DNA from: Frankia sp. AgB32
GTDB lineage: Bacteria; Actinomycetota; Actinomycetes; Frankiales; Frankiaceae
DNA: 64,000 nt
Assembly (NCBI RefSeq): GCF_023243045.1
Contig: NZ_JALKFX010000015.1
Span: 1 to 64,000 of the forward strand
Direction of reading: 5' to 3'
The position numbers and the translations under genes are program-made. Positions within the stretch are counted from its first letter, which is position 1. Each line of letters begins with the position of its first letter. This document shows, piece by piece, positions 33,105 through 42,432 of this stretch. Below the pieces are notes generated by a model. It had not been told where the DNA came from. It made no database searches and worked only from the letters and a program-made list of their open reading frames with translations.

Positions 33105-33163
33105 GGCGACCCGCGCGGTCCTGACACGCGGAGATGGTCAGTGTGGTTGCGGGGGCTCATGCC

Positions 33164-33559
33164 TCACGAACGCGGCGCGCCGCGCTGCTCCGCGTCCCCG
33201 ACGTGCACGACCCGACGCGGCTCGGGGTCGACCTCCGGGTGGCGCCGCGAGTTGATCCGCTCGTCCTCCTCGTGGGTGAGGTCGGGCTGGCGGCGGCGCG
33301 GTGCCTCGTAGGGCATCGACGGGTCGACGAGGACGGTGTCGTCGATCGCCACCGGCGTGGGCGAGCCGGTCTCGACCGACTCCTCGACCATCTTCCGGCG
33401 CCACTGGTCCCGGTAGAGGGTGATGCCCAGGCCGGCAAGGCTGACGAGCATCAGGATCACGCCGACGGTGTCCAGGCTGATGCCGGAGGGACTGGAATTC
33501 ACGGCAAAGGTGAGTACGGCGCCAAGGGTGAAGAACGCGAGACTCAACGGGATACCCAT
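33164..33559 (-). CDS. DUF6458-like small membrane protein
   Basis: 131 residues: two TM helices in the first 50 (S-L-A-F-F-T-L-G-A-V-L-T-F-A-V and T-V-G-V-I-L-M-L-V-S-L-A-G-L-G-I-T-L) separated by a short loop N-S-S-P-S-G-I-S-L-D. A charged cytoplasmic tail with R-R-R-Q and acidic stretches follows. This matches a common actinobacterial family of unknown function. ATG at 33559. Confidence 0.8.
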   Translation of the reverse strand: MGIPLSLAFFTLGAVLTFAVNSSPSGISLDTVGVILMLVSLAGLGITLYRDQWRRKMVEESVETGSPTPVAIDDTVLVDPSMPYEAPRRRQPDLTHEEDERINSRRHPEVDPEPRRVVHVGDAEQRGAPRS

Positions 33560-33690
33560 GGCGCCCCTCTACCCGCGAGTCCGGCCAATACAACCACTCC
33601 ATGCAGCGAAAACCACGGACCGCGCGAATCGTCGCGCGGTCCGTGGCTGTCCAGCCGCGGGCGCCCCTCGGGACGCCTCGCCCGGACGGT

Positions 33691-35523
33691 TCAGAAGGCT
33701 TCTTCCGGCACTTCCATGAGCCCGAGCCCGGTGGACTCGACGATGCCGCGACGCGCCTTCAGGTCCGGCAGCACGTTCGCCGCGAACCACCGGGCGGCGG
33801 CGACCTTGCCCTGGTAGAAGGCGGTGTCCCGGTCGCTGGGGGACCCGTCGGTGAGGGCCCGGTTGGCCACCTCGGCGCCGCGCAGCAGCAGCCAGCCGAC
33901 GATCAGGTCGCCGAGGCTGATCAGCAGGGTGGTGGTGTTCAGCCCGACCCGGTAGACCTGCTCGGGGCTCTCCGCGGCGCTGGTGAGGTAGCCGACCATC
34001 GCGGCGACGATGCCCTGGGTGTCGTCGAGGGCGGCGCCGAGCGCCTCCCGCTCGTGCTGGAGCGCGCCGTTGCCGGCCTCCGCCTTGACGAAGTTCTGGA
34101 TCTCGCCGAGCACGGCGGTCAGCGCCTGACCCTTGTCCCGGACGATCTTCCGGAAGAACAGGTCCTGCCCCTGGATCGACGTGGTCCCCTCGTACAGGGT
34201 GTCGATCTTGGCGTCGCGGATGTACTGCTCGATCGGATAGTCCTGCAGGTACCCGGAGCCACCGAAGATCTGGAGCGAGGACGCGAGCAGCTCGTAGGAG
34301 CGTTCGGAGCCGACCCCCTTGACGATCGGCAGCAGCAGGTCGTTGATCCGCACGGCGAGGTCGTCGGTCTCGCCGCGGGCCTCCGCCTGCGCCACCCGGT
34401 CCTGGAAGGTCGCGGTGTAGAGGATGAGCGAGCGCATGCCCTCCACGTAGGACTTCTGCGCCATGAGCATCCGGCGAACGTCCGGGTGGTGGATGATCGT
34501 CACTCGCGGCGCGGTCTTGTCGGTCGAGCGGGGCAGCTCGGCCCCCTGCACGCGGGTGCGGGCGAAGTCCAGCGCGTTGAGGTAGCCGGTGGACAGGGTG
34601 GCGATCGCCTTGGTGCCGACCATCATCCGGGCGTGCTCGATGACCTGGAACATCTGGGCGATGCCCTCGTGCACGTCGCCGACGAGCCAGCCGACCGCCG
34701 GGGCCCGCTCGCCGAAGCGCAGCTCGCAGGTGGTGGAGGCCTTCAGGCCCATCTTCTTCTCGACGTTCGTGACGTACACGCCGTTGCGCTCGCCGGGCGC
34801 GCCGGTCTGCGGGTCGGGCATGAACTTCGGCACGACGAACATCGACAGACCCTTGGTGCCCGGGCCGTGGCCCTGCGGGCGGGCCAGCACGAGATGCATG
34901 ATGTTCTCCGGCACGTCCCAGTCGGCGCTGGTGATGAACCGCTTCACGCCCTCGATGTGCCAGGTCCCGTCGGGCTGCTCCACCGCGTGGGCCCGGCCGG
35001 CGCCGACGTCGGAGCCCGCGTCCGGTTCGGTGAGGACCATCGTCGCGCCCCACTGCCGCTCGATCGCGAACCGGGCGATCGTGCGCTGCCACTCCGTGCC
35101 CATCCGGTGCAGGATCCCGGCGAAGGTCGGCCCGGCCATGTAGAGGAAGACCGCCGGGTTGGCGCCGAGCAGCAGCTCGGAGCCGGCCCAGGCGACCGTC
35201 GGCGAGGCACCGAGCCCGCCCACCTCGGTGGGGACGAACAGGCGCCACCACTCTCCGTCCAGAATTGCCTGGTAGGAGCGCTTGAACGAGTCGGGCAGCG
35301 TCACCGAGCCGGTCTTCGGATCGAAGGTCGGCGGGTTGCGGTCGGCGTCGGCGAACGACTCCGCCACCGGCCCGGAGGCCAGGTGTTCCAGCTCGGTCAG
35401 CGCCTGGCGCGCGGTGTCCACATCCATGTCCTCGAACGGTGCGGTGCCTAGCGTGGCACCGACGTCGAAGAGCTCGAAGAGGTTGAACTCCAGATCGCGA
35501 AGGTTGCTCCGGTAGTGCCCCAT
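33691..35523 (-). CDS. Acyl-CoA dehydrogenase (FadE, long form)
   Basis: 610 residues, the long form with an N-terminal extension [20 protein letters not shown] and substrate motifs: [13 protein letters not shown] and R-F-I-T-S-A-D-W-D. The catalytic Glu lies in [16 protein letters not shown], preceded by Q-I-F-G-G-S-G-Y-L. The C-terminal domain of about 130 residues is typical of the long subfamily, which includes 3-methylmercaptopropionyl-CoA dehydrogenase. ATG 35523 with AGGAG eight bases upstream. Two palindromic sites lie in its upstream region. Substrate not predictable. Confidence 0.93.
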   Translation of the reverse strand: MGHYRSNLRDLEFNLFELFDVGATLGTAPFEDMDVDTARQALTELEHLASGPVAESFADADRNPPTFDPKTGSVTLPDSFKRSYQAILDGEWWRLFVPTEVGGLGASPTVAWAGSELLLGANPAVFLYMAGPTFAGILHRMGTEWQRTIARFAIERQWGATMVLTEPDAGSDVGAGRAHAVEQPDGTWHIEGVKRFITSADWDVPENIMHLVLARPQGHGPGTKGLSMFVVPKFMPDPQTGAPGERNGVYVTNVEKKMGLKASTTCELRFGERAPAVGWLVGDVHEGIAQMFQVIEHARMMVGTKAIATLSTGYLNALDFARTRVQGAELPRSTDKTAPRVTIIHHPDVRRMLMAQKSYVEGMRSLILYTATFQDRVAQAEARGETDDLAVRINDLLLPIVKGVGSERSYELLASSLQIFGGSGYLQDYPIEQYIRDAKIDTLYEGTTSIQGQDLFFRKIVRDKGQALTAVLGEIQNFVKAEAGNGALQHEREALGAALDDTQGIVAAMVGYLTSAAESPEQVYRVGLNTTTLLISLGDLIVGWLLLRGAEVANRALTDGSPSDRDTAFYQGKVAAARWFAANVLPDLKARRGIVESTGLGLMEVPEEAF

Positions 35524-35577
35524 GGGACGGCTCCTTTCGGGAGCACCGGCGGCACACAAGGGCCGAGGCCGGCTTGC

Positions 35578-35615
35578 TACTCGTGAGTACGTAGTTCCCA
35601 TGCTACCCACGAGTA
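35578..35615. promoter_or_regulatory. Two inverted TACTCGTGRGTA sites (putative TetR-type operator)
   Basis: TACTCGTGAGTA (35578-35589) and, on the other strand, TACTCGTGGGTA (35604-35615), centres 26 bases apart. Each is a TACTC-N2-GRGTA near-palindrome. They lie between the divergent acyl-CoA dehydrogenase and patatin genes, a usual place for a fatty-acid-responsive repressor. The regulator is not encoded nearby. Confidence 0.55.
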
Positions 35616-35726
35616 ACCCGCTGACAAGTGGGACGATGCGTTGATTGCCGCCGCGAATCGACCGAACTGCCGGACCCCGGCCGGATGGCCGGCCGCGACA
35701 TGTCCGGCGCGTCTACTCTTGCCACC

Positions 35727-38700
35727 ATGCGTGACGAGGCAACCCAGGAAGTCCGACTTGCGGTCGTGATGACCGGCGGAGCCAGCCTCGCCGTGTGGAT
35801 GGGCGGGGTGGCCACCGAGATCAACCTCGCCGCCGGGGCCCGGGACGACCCCAGCGCCGGCGGCCCCGCGGACCCCACCGACGCGGCCGTCGCCGCCCGG
35901 TACGCCCGCCTGCTCGCGATCCTCGACGTGGAGATCGCGGTGGACGTCCTCGCCGGGACGTCCGCGGGCGGGATCAACGCCGCCATGCTCGGCTTCGCGA
36001 GCGCCCGGCGCGCCGACCTCTCGCCCCTGCGCGACCTGTGGCTCTCCCTCGGCTCACTGGACGCGATGATGCGCACCCCCGACGACCGGACCTTCCCCTC
36101 CCTGCTGCGGGGCGACGCCGTCGTGCTGCCCGCGCTGCACACCGCGCTCGCGGCGGTGGCCGCGACCGCCCCACCGCAGCACCGCCACGCCACCCGCCCG
36201 ACGTCGATGTTCGTGACGACGACGATCCAGCGCGGCGAGGTCGTCGAACACACCGACTCCCTCGGCGGCACGATGTACGACGTTGACTACCGCGGACTGT
36301 TCGTCTTCGGCACGCCCGACCTCGTCGACCCCGGGGCCATCCCCCGCCTGGCGCTCGCGGCCCGGGCCAGCTCCGCCTTCCCCGGGGCGTTCGAACCCGC
36401 CTACGTACCCGTCGGCCACCCGGTGGACGACGCCCATCCGGACATGGCCGCCTACGTCAACAGCGGCCGTTCCTTCCACGCCTCGGACGGCGGGATCCTG
36501 GTGAACCGGCCGATCGGACCGGCGCTCGCCGCCATCTTCGACCGGCCGGCCGAACGCCAGGTCCGCCGGGTGCTCACCTACGTCGTCCCGTCCGCGCGCC
36601 CGGCACAGCTACTTCCTCAGCAGCCGACACCCAGCCCGCCGAAGGCCGGGTCGCCGGACCCGCTACCAGCCCCGCCGTCGGTGACCGCCACCCTGCTCGG
36701 GGCGCTGGACGCGGCGCTCAACCAGTCCATCGGCACGGACCTGGCCGCGTTGCGCGCACACAACGACGCCGTCCGCGGCACCCGTACCGCCCGGCGCCGC
36801 CTGCTCCGGCTCGCGCCGGCCGGCACCGCCCGCCTCGCCGACGACGCCGTCTACCGCGCCTACCGGCGGATCATGGCCGAGCAGGTCGCGACGCCGGTCG
36901 TCGAGGCACTGCTGCGCGTCCTCACCGACCGCGCCGACCTGCCCCGCCCGCCCGACGCCGACGTGATCCGCGGCGACGCGGCCGGCCGCGTCGGCATCAC
37001 CAACGCGGCAACGGCCGCCGCCCTGGCGACCCTGCCCGACCACCTGCCCGGTGCCGCGGACCTCGGCGAGCTGTGGAAGCTGGGCCAGCCAGCCCTGGAC
37101 GCCGTCAAGGGCGTCCTCATATCCATGATCAACGAGGGTTACGTGCTGTGCGCGGTGCCGGCGGCACGGGCCCGGCTGGCCCGGCTGCTCGCCGCCGTGC
37201 ACAGCGCGGCCGGACCGGCGGGAGCCCCCGACTCCGCCTCCCTCTACACCTCCTCGCCCCGGCCAGGTGTGTTCACGACCGTCACCGCGACCCTCGCCTC
37301 GATGCCCGGCGCGCCGACGCTCGACGTCGCCGCCGAGGCGACCCGCCGATGGTTGCGCGTCGATCCGGCCGGTGGGCACGGCTCCCAACGACTGGCCGAC
37401 GCCTGGAGCGCGCTGCGCGACGCCGCGGTGGACGTCCGCGCCGAACTCGCCGCCCTCCTGCGGGACGGGAACCCGCCCGCCGGCTCGCCGATCGGACCCG
37501 GGCTGGTCCAGCCGGTGGGTCTCAGCGTGCGCCAGCGCCGGGAGCTCGCCGCGCGCGTTCTCACCGACTTCGTCGCCTACCTGCCCACGTCCGGCGACCA
37601 GGCCGTGATCGCGCTGCTCGACCTGCATCTCGTCGAACGGGAGAGCGGCGGTGCGGCGCCGGACCAGCCGGTCGAACTCGTCCAGCTCAGCGCGGACCTC
37701 CCGACCGCCCTCGACCCGCGGCGCCGACTGGCCGAGGACAAGCTCACCGGGCTCGCGCTCGGAAACTTCGCGGCGTTCGCCAAATCGTCCTGGCGCGCCA
37801 ACGACTGGATGTGGGGACGCCTCGACGGTGCCGGTTGGCTCGTGCGGATCCTGCTCGACCCGCGCCGGCTCGTTCTGCGGCGTGACCTCGCCGTATCCCC
37901 CGACGCGCTGGCCGAGCCGACCACCTCCGGGCCGGTCGACCAGGCCGACGCGGACCGGTCCGACGAGCGGGCGTTCGCCCGCCGAGGTTGGCTGTCCGGG
38001 CTGGTGAGCGACCTGGCCGAGGTGGCGGGGACGCCGGCGCCGCAGGAGGTCCTCGCCGAGCTGGACTTCCTCACCGATCCGGATGCGCCGGTGCCACCGA
38101 GCCTGCCGCAGTCCGCCACCTGGGTCGCCGCCGGCCTGCAGCGCGACATCGCCGGCAAGGAACTCGTCGAGCTCGCCCGGGCGGTCCGCGCGGACAACGC
38201 CAGCGGCCTCGACCCGCGGCCCACCGCCGGTTTCCTCACCGCCGTCGAGCGCGCCCTCGCCGCACCGCCCACCGCTACCACCATCTCCATCTCCGGCACC
38301 GGCACCGGCACCGGCACCGCGCCGCCGGCCGAGCCGCTCTCGACCGGGAAAAAGCCTGCCGGAACGCTGCCGCGAGCGGCGGTGGACGAGGTGATGCGGG
38401 CCTGCGAGGTGCCGGGAGAACGCATCACCGATCCGGCGCAGGGGCCGATCCTGGTGACCTCGCTCGCCCAGATCGTCGCCGTGGCAACGGCGTGGGCCGC
38501 GTCGTCACGGTTCCTGCCAAGGCCGGCGTGGCCGGCGGCGTTCCTGGCCCGGGTGGCGGCCCGAGTGGGATTCGAGCTGGTGCGGGACGTGGCGCACCGA
38601 CGTCGCCGGGTGATGATTGCGTTCGGCGCGGCGCTGGTGGGGCTGGGTATCGCGGGTGGCCTGATCTTCTCCGGCGCGCTGGGCGCCCTGGGCATCGCGC

Positions 38701-38978
38701 TGGGGTTGCTCGGACTTCTGGTGCTGGGGGTGCCGAGCTGGCGCCGGCTGCCGGGCGGTCTGGCCGTCGCGGCGGCGGGCCTTCTTGTCGTGATCGCGGC
38801 CGCGGGCGTCATCCCGGTCCTGCACGACCGGCTGTTCGACTGGCTGCGGGACGACGTCGTGCCCTACCTCGACCGCCATCCGTGGGCGTGGGCGACCGTG
38901 TTCGCCCTGCTCGTCGCGCCCGGCGTGTGGTCGCTGGCCGAGGCCGTCACGACCCGTCGCGCCCGCCGCCGCGGCTGA
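35727..38978 (+). CDS. Patatin-like phospholipase with C-terminal membrane domain
   Basis: 1083 residues. The N-terminal patatin domain has the oxyanion segment M-T-G-G-A-S-L-A-V-W-M-G-G, nucleophile Ser79 in L-A-G-T-S-A-G-G-I-N, and catalytic Asp254 in S-D-G-G-I-L-V-N-R-P. A long helical middle (about 350-900, containing the conserved N-F-A-A-F-A-K-S-S-W-R-A-N-D-W-M-W-G-R-L-D-G segment of DUF3376 patatins) follows. The C-terminal 130 residues have about four TM helices. Predicted membrane-bound lipid hydrolase. ATG 35727 is chosen as the start closest to the domain; TACTCT at 35714-35719 would suit a leaderless transcript. Divergent from the acyl-CoA dehydrogenase, suggesting joint lipid control. 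Confidence 0.88.
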   Translation: MRDEATQEVRLAVVMTGGASLAVWMGGVATEINLAAGARDDPSAGGPADPTDAAVAARYARLLAILDVEIAVDVLAGTSAGGINAAMLGFASARRADLSPLRDLWLSLGSLDAMMRTPDDRTFPSLLRGDAVVLPALHTALAAVAATAPPQHRHATRPTSMFVTTTIQRGEVVEHTDSLGGTMYDVDYRGLFVFGTPDLVDPGAIPRLALAARASSAFPGAFEPAYVPVGHPVDDAHPDMAAYVNSGRSFHASDGGILVNRPIGPALAAIFDRPAERQVRRVLTYVVPSARPAQLLPQQPTPSPPKAGSPDPLPAPPSVTATLLGALDAALNQSIGTDLAALRAHNDAVRGTRTARRRLLRLAPAGTARLADDAVYRAYRRIMAEQVATPVVEALLRVLTDRADLPRPPDADVIRGDAAGRVGITNAATAAALATLPDHLPGAADLGELWKLGQPALDAVKGVLISMINEGYVLCAVPAARARLARLLAAVHSAAGPAGAPDSASLYTSSPRPGVFTTVTATLASMPGAPTLDVAAEATRRWLRVDPAGGHGSQRLADAWSALRDAAVDVRAELAALLRDGNPPAGSPIGPGLVQPVGLSVRQRRELAARVLTDFVAYLPTSGDQAVIALLDLHLVERESGGAAPDQPVELVQLSADLPTALDPRRRLAEDKLTGLALGNFAAFAKSSWRANDWMWGRLDGAGWLVRILLDPRRLVLRRDLAVSPDALAEPTTSGPVDQADADRSDERAFARRGWLSGLVSDLAEVAGTPAPQEVLAELDFLTDPDAPVPPSLPQSATWVAAGLQRDIAGKELVELARAVRADNASGLDPRPTAGFLTAVERALAAPPTATTISISGTGTGTGTAPPAEPLSTGKKPAGTLPRAAVDEVMRACEVPGERITDPAQGPILVTSLAQIVAVATAWAASSRFLPRPAWPAAFLARVAARVGFELVRDVAHRRRRVMIAFGAALVGLGIAGGLIFSGALGALGIALGLLGLLVLGVPSWRRLPGGLAVAAAGLLVVIAAAGVIPVLHDRLFDWLRDDVVPYLDRHPWAWATVFALLVAPGVWSLAEAVTTRRARRRG

Positions 38979-38997
38979 TCTCTCCTCGGCCCCGGCG

Positions 38998-39798
38998 TCA
39001 GGACACGTCCGACCAGCTCAGCGCGCCGTTCGGGTCACGCAGGCAGGACAGCGGCCGACCGCTCGGATCACGCACGAGCCGCCCCATGTCGGCCTGCTGG
39101 CACGTGCCGCCTACCTGCGGCGATGCCTGCGTCGCCACCGGCGGCTGGGTGGCCCACCGGCCGAGCCCCCCGGCGGAGACTCCGCTGGTGTCGGGGATGC
39201 AGAACAGCGTCAGGCCGTTGACGGCCGGTGCGGGGCCCGTGTTCTGATCCGGCGCGCACGCCTCGCCGACGAAGACCGCGGAGGGCAGCGCGGTGGGCAC
39301 GCCCGCCGCGCCACCGGCTTCGGGCGCCGCGGCGGCAGGGGTGGGGGTGGCCGCGCGAGGTGGCGCGGTGCCACCGGTCCCTGACCCCGAGGCCGACGAC
39401 CCCGAGGCCGACAACGCAGGAGCCGACGACCCGGAACCAGATGATCCGGAGCCGGACGCGGCGACGCCGGGACCGCTGGCGACGGAGCCGTCCGGCGCCG
39501 TGGGCGGCGCACCGGTGGGTGTCGCGGTGGGCTGCGCGGTCCCGGCGGTCGGAGCGGCCGGGCCGGACGCGGCGCTACCGGGCGCGATGGCCTCGTCCGC
39601 CGGACCGCCGGACCGCGAGCAGCCGGCCGACAGGACCCCCAGCAGACCGACCGCGACCGCGGCCAGCGCCACCCGGCTGATCGCGCCTACGGGTGTCTGC
39701 CGAAGGCACTGCGGGCGGACACGGGCGGACCCGTGGCGTCCGGGTGCGTGCGCACCGCACACGGCGTACCTCCCGTCGCAGGTCGGGAGCCGAGTCAT
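38998..39798 (-). CDS. Lipoprotein with Ser/Gly linker and small Cys-containing domain
   Basis: 266 residues. Lipobox L-S-A-G-C (about residue 60) follows a hydrophobic stretch. About 110 residues of Ala/Pro/Thr then Gly/Ser repeats form a linker. The C-terminal 95 residues (V-F-V-G-E-A-C-A-P-D-Q-N onward) have four Cys (E-A-C, L-F-C, G-T-C, L-S-C), probably two disulfides, and end S-W-S-D-V-S. No family recognised. ATG 39798 gives a long N-terminus; an internal start is possible. Confidence 0.7.
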   Translation of the reverse strand: MTRLPTCDGRYAVCGAHAPGRHGSARVRPQCLRQTPVGAISRVALAAVAVGLLGVLSAGCSRSGGPADEAIAPGSAASGPAAPTAGTAQPTATPTGAPPTAPDGSVASGPGVAASGSGSSGSGSSAPALSASGSSASGSGTGGTAPPRAATPTPAAAAPEAGGAAGVPTALPSAVFVGEACAPDQNTGPAPAVNGLTLFCIPDTSGVSAGGLGRWATQPPVATQASPQVGGTCQQADMGRLVRDPSGRPLSCLRDPNGALSWSDVS

Positions 39799-40047
39799 AC
39801 CCCGATTCGGGCCGCTCGACCTGGACCCCCACCTCAGCTTAGGGAGCGTCTCCCGCGCACCGGGGCGACTTTCCGGGAACCGTGCCCATCAGAGCCATGA
39901 ACCCACGCCAGGCCACGGGCATGCCACACAGAGCGAGCGAAGGGAGCGCCGCCCACCTGGCAGTCCGCGGCGCGCGGCTGGCTGCCCAGCCGCGCATGTC
40001 CGCCGGCACCGGTGACCGTTGGTGACTCCCGTCCGGGCGCGGCCAGG

Positions 40048-40692
40048 TCACCCGACCAGATCCGCGGCGCCGACGGCGGCGCGATCCGCCGGCCCGGTGG
40101 AGTAGCGGGAGTCGACGGGGCGCAGCGAACCGTCGACCGCCATCTCCAGGGCGACCTCGTCCAACGGCACCGCGGCCCGCGCGGACAGCGGCGGGGCCGG
40201 CGGCTGGGTGCCGAGCTCGACCCAGCCGACCAGCTCCTCGCCGTCGGCCAGCCCGAATGCCGCCCGCACCGGCGCGCTGTCCAGCAGGGGCACCGACTTC
40301 CAGGCCGACGCGACGCCGAGCGCGTGCGCGGCCAGGCAGATGTTCTGCGCCGCCGCGGCGGCCGAGGCATCCTGCTCGGCGACGGGCACCCTCGCCGCGA
40401 CCCGCGCGGCGATGACGGCGATGAGCGCCGGCGAGCGGGTCGCCTTCCCCGCGGCCTTGCGCACGACCGCTTCCGGAAGAGTGCCGACGGCTTCGGCCGC
40501 CTCGGTGATCGCCGCGGCGAGGGCGGCGCGCGCCTCGCCGCGCACGACGACGAACCGCCAGGGCCGCAGCATCTTGTGGTCGGGCGCGGTGGTGGCGGCG
40601 CCGAGGATCACGGCGAGCTGTTCCGTCGTCGGACCGGGTTCGACCAGCCGGGTCGCGGTACGGCGCGTCAGGAGGCAGGTGAGGGCGTCCAT
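40048..40692 (-). CDS. Nitroreductase-family FMN protein
   Basis: 214 residues. Seen: N-terminal R-R-T-A-T-R-L, A-P-D-H-K-M-L-R-P-W-R-F-V-V-V (FMN-binding Arg and segment), A-A-Q-N-I-C-L-A-A-H-A-L-G-V-A-S-A-W-K-S and V-G-W-V-E-L-G. These fit the YdjA-like minimal nitroreductases, FMN-dependent NAD(P)H enzymes with broad substrates. ATG 40692. The divergent MarR gene starts 185 bases away and is the likely regulator. An 18-bp tandem repeat array separates them. Confidence 0.9.
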   Translation of the reverse strand: MDALTCLLTRRTATRLVEPGPTTEQLAVILGAATTAPDHKMLRPWRFVVVRGEARAALAAAITEAAEAVGTLPEAVVRKAAGKATRSPALIAVIAARVAARVPVAEQDASAAAAAQNICLAAHALGVASAWKSVPLLDSAPVRAAFGLADGEELVGWVELGTQPPAPPLSARAAVPLDEVALEMAVDGSLRPVDSRYSTGPADRAAVGAADLVG

Positions 40693-40730
40693 CCGGACTC
40701 CGTTCTCGGCAAATTCGATCTTCGAAGCGA

Positions 40731-40830
40731 GTCTGATGTTCACGGCAGTTCGATGTTCACGGCGAGTTTGATGTTCACGGCGAGTTTGATGTCCACGGCG
40801 AGTTTGATGTCCACGGCGGGTTTGATGAGG
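40731..40830. repeat. Tandem 18-bp repeat array between nitroreductase and MarR genes
   Basis: Five full units (17 bp then four of 18 bp, consensus GTTTGATGTTCACGGCGA) and one partial unit. It extends the frame upstream of the nitroreductase as H-Q-T-R-R repeats, but this is not a coding extension. Confidence 0.9.
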
Positions 40831-40833
40831 AAC

Positions 40834-40856
40834 CCTCATCATGAGGTGGGTATACC
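40834..40856 (+). promoter_or_regulatory. Palindromic operator and -10-like element before the MarR gene
   Basis: CCTCAT-C-ATGAGG (40834-40846) is a perfect palindrome, typical of MarR operators. GGTATACC (40849-40856) is a second palindrome containing a TATACC -10-like element. Autoregulation is inferred. Confidence 0.55.
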
Positions 40857-40877
40857 TAAGATGATGCCACCATCACC

Positions 40878-41345
40878 ATGGACGAGACGGACGAGGAGGC
40901 GTCCCGGATGCCCCGACCGGACACCGGCGACGAGGTCGTGAACCTGTTGCTCGCGGCCGGCCACCGCGTGCGGTCGGCTGTGGACGAGACGCTGCGCACC
41001 AGCGTCGGGCTGACCCTGCGGCGGTTCAAGGTGCTGCAACTGATCGCGGACACGGGGCCGTGCCGCCTGCGGGATCTCGCCGACGCCGTCGCGGTCGCCC
41101 CGCGGACGATGACCGAGACCGTGGACGGCCTGGAGGCCGACGGCCTGGTCGCCCGCCGCTCCCACCCCACCGACCGGCGTGCCGTCCTGCTCGCGCTCAC
41201 CAGAGCCGGCCAGCAGACCGTGCTCGAAGGGCAGCGGCGGCGGACCGAGACGGTAGCCACGTTCACCCGGCATCTGAGCCCGCAGCAGCGCGCCCGGCTC
41301 GTCGAACTGCTGACCTCGATCAGCGACGCGCACACGGTCCGCTAG
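40878..41345 (+). CDS. MarR-family transcriptional regulator
   Basis: 155 residues with a central winged helix: C-R-L-R-D-L-A-D-A-V-A-V-A-P-R-T-M-T-E-T-V-D-G-L-E-A-D-G-L-V-A-R-R and wing S-H-P-T-D-R-R-A-V-L-L-A-L-T. The D-x-R wing motif is diagnostic for MarR. Divergent from a nitroreductase, a common arrangement where MarR senses phenolic or redox compounds. ATG 40878. Confidence 0.92.
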   Translation: MDETDEEASRMPRPDTGDEVVNLLLAAGHRVRSAVDETLRTSVGLTLRRFKVLQLIADTGPCRLRDLADAVAVAPRTMTETVDGLEADGLVARRSHPTDRRAVLLALTRAGQQTVLEGQRRRTETVATFTRHLSPQQRARLVELLTSISDAHTVR

Positions 41346-41442
41346 GGCGTGGTAGCCCGCGGGTGGGCAGTGGCCGCAGGCAGGTTACCGTGGAAGGTGT
41401 CCCGTTCGGACCATCCGCCGGGAGGTTCCCGTCACCGCCGTC

Positions 41443-42432
41443 GTGCACGTCGACCGCCTGGCCAAACGATACGGGTCCCACCACGCCGTCCGGGACGCCT
41501 CGTTCCGCGTGCACGCGGGGACGATCACCGGGTTCCTGGGGCCGAACGGATCCGGCAAGACGACGACGTTGCGCGCCCTGCTGGGCCTCGTGCGGCCGAC
41601 CTCCGGGCAGGCTCACGTGTTCGGCCGGCGCTACCGCGATCTCGATCATCCCGCGCGGCGCGTCGGCGCGGCGCTGGGCAACGCGTCCCACCCCGGTCGC
41701 ACGGCTCGTGACCATCTGCTGGCGCTGGCGCGCCCGCTGGGCGTCGGTCGCAACCGGGTCGAGGATGTGCTCGCGACCGTCGGTCTCGACGCCGCCGGGG
41801 ACCGCGTGACCGGCGGTTTCTCCCTGGGCATGCGCGGGCGACTGGCGCTTGCGACCGCGTTGCTCGGCGACCCGGAGTTACTCGTCCTGGACGAGCCCAA
41901 CAGCGGCCTGGACCCCGAGGGCATCCACTGGCTGCGCTCGTTCCTGCGGGGGTGGGCGGCGCAGGGCCGCACCGCGCTGCTGTCCAGTCACGTGCTCGCC
42001 GAGGTGGCCCAGACGGTCGACCACGTCGTCATCATCAACCAGGGCCGGGTCGTCCTCGACGCGCCCGCGGCGGAGCTCGGCGCGGCGCACGGCTGGGTCG
42101 AGGTCCGCTCCCACGACGCGGCGCGGCTCGCGCCCCTGCTCGCCGCCGAGGGCCTGGCGCCGCGCCGCCGCGGCGCGGACGGGTTGGCCCTGCCCGGCGG
42201 CGCTGCCGAACTGGTGGGCCAGGTCGCCGCCCGCCACGGCATCGCCCTGCTCGAACTGCACACCCACAGCCCGGACCTGGAAGAGGTCTTCTTCGCCCGT
42301 ACCCGCCCGCCGACGGACGACGAGCCGATGCACGACGAGCCGATGCACGACGAGCCGGAGAGCGTGGCGTCGGCCCGGCCGCTGCCCGCGGGAACGAGCG
42401 GGCGGGGCACCGGCGGGCGCCGCCAGCGATGA
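41443..42432 (+). CDS. ABC transporter ATP-binding protein (drug/bacteriocin exporter type)
   Basis: 329 residues. Walker A G-P-N-G-S-G-K-T-T-T (about 33-42); the signature is degenerate, F-S-L-G-M-R-G-R-L-A, as in CcmA/LanF-type exporters; Walker B E-L-L-V-L-D-E-P; H-loop L-L-S-S-H-V-L-A. The C-terminal 110 residues form an extra domain and a tail with M-H-D-E-P repeats. GTG start at 41443 is the only start before the domain, although its ribosome site is weak. It overlaps the permease (ATGA). Confidence 0.92.
   Translation: MHVDRLAKRYGSHHAVRDASFRVHAGTITGFLGPNGSGKTTTLRALLGLVRPTSGQAHVFGRRYRDLDHPARRVGAALGNASHPGRTARDHLLALARPLGVGRNRVEDVLATVGLDAAGDRVTGGFSLGMRGRLALATALLGDPELLVLDEPNSGLDPEGIHWLRSFLRGWAAQGRTALLSSHVLAEVAQTVDHVVIINQGRVVLDAPAAELGAAHGWVEVRSHDAARLAPLLAAEGLAPRRRGADGLALPGGAAELVGQVAARHGIALLELHTHSPDLEEVFFARTRPPTDDEPMHDEPMHDEPESVASARPLPAGTSGRGTGGRRQR

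Noticed and set aside
33569-35557. Second long minus-strand frame over the acyl-CoA dehydrogenase
   Set aside because: Only the frame ending at 33691 shows the acyl-CoA dehydrogenase motifs; this one is a shifted shadow.
40693-40842. N-terminal extension of the nitroreductase through the repeats
   Set aside because: The open frame continues but encodes H-Q-T-R-R repeats unlike any nitroreductase; the ATG at 40692 fits the family start.
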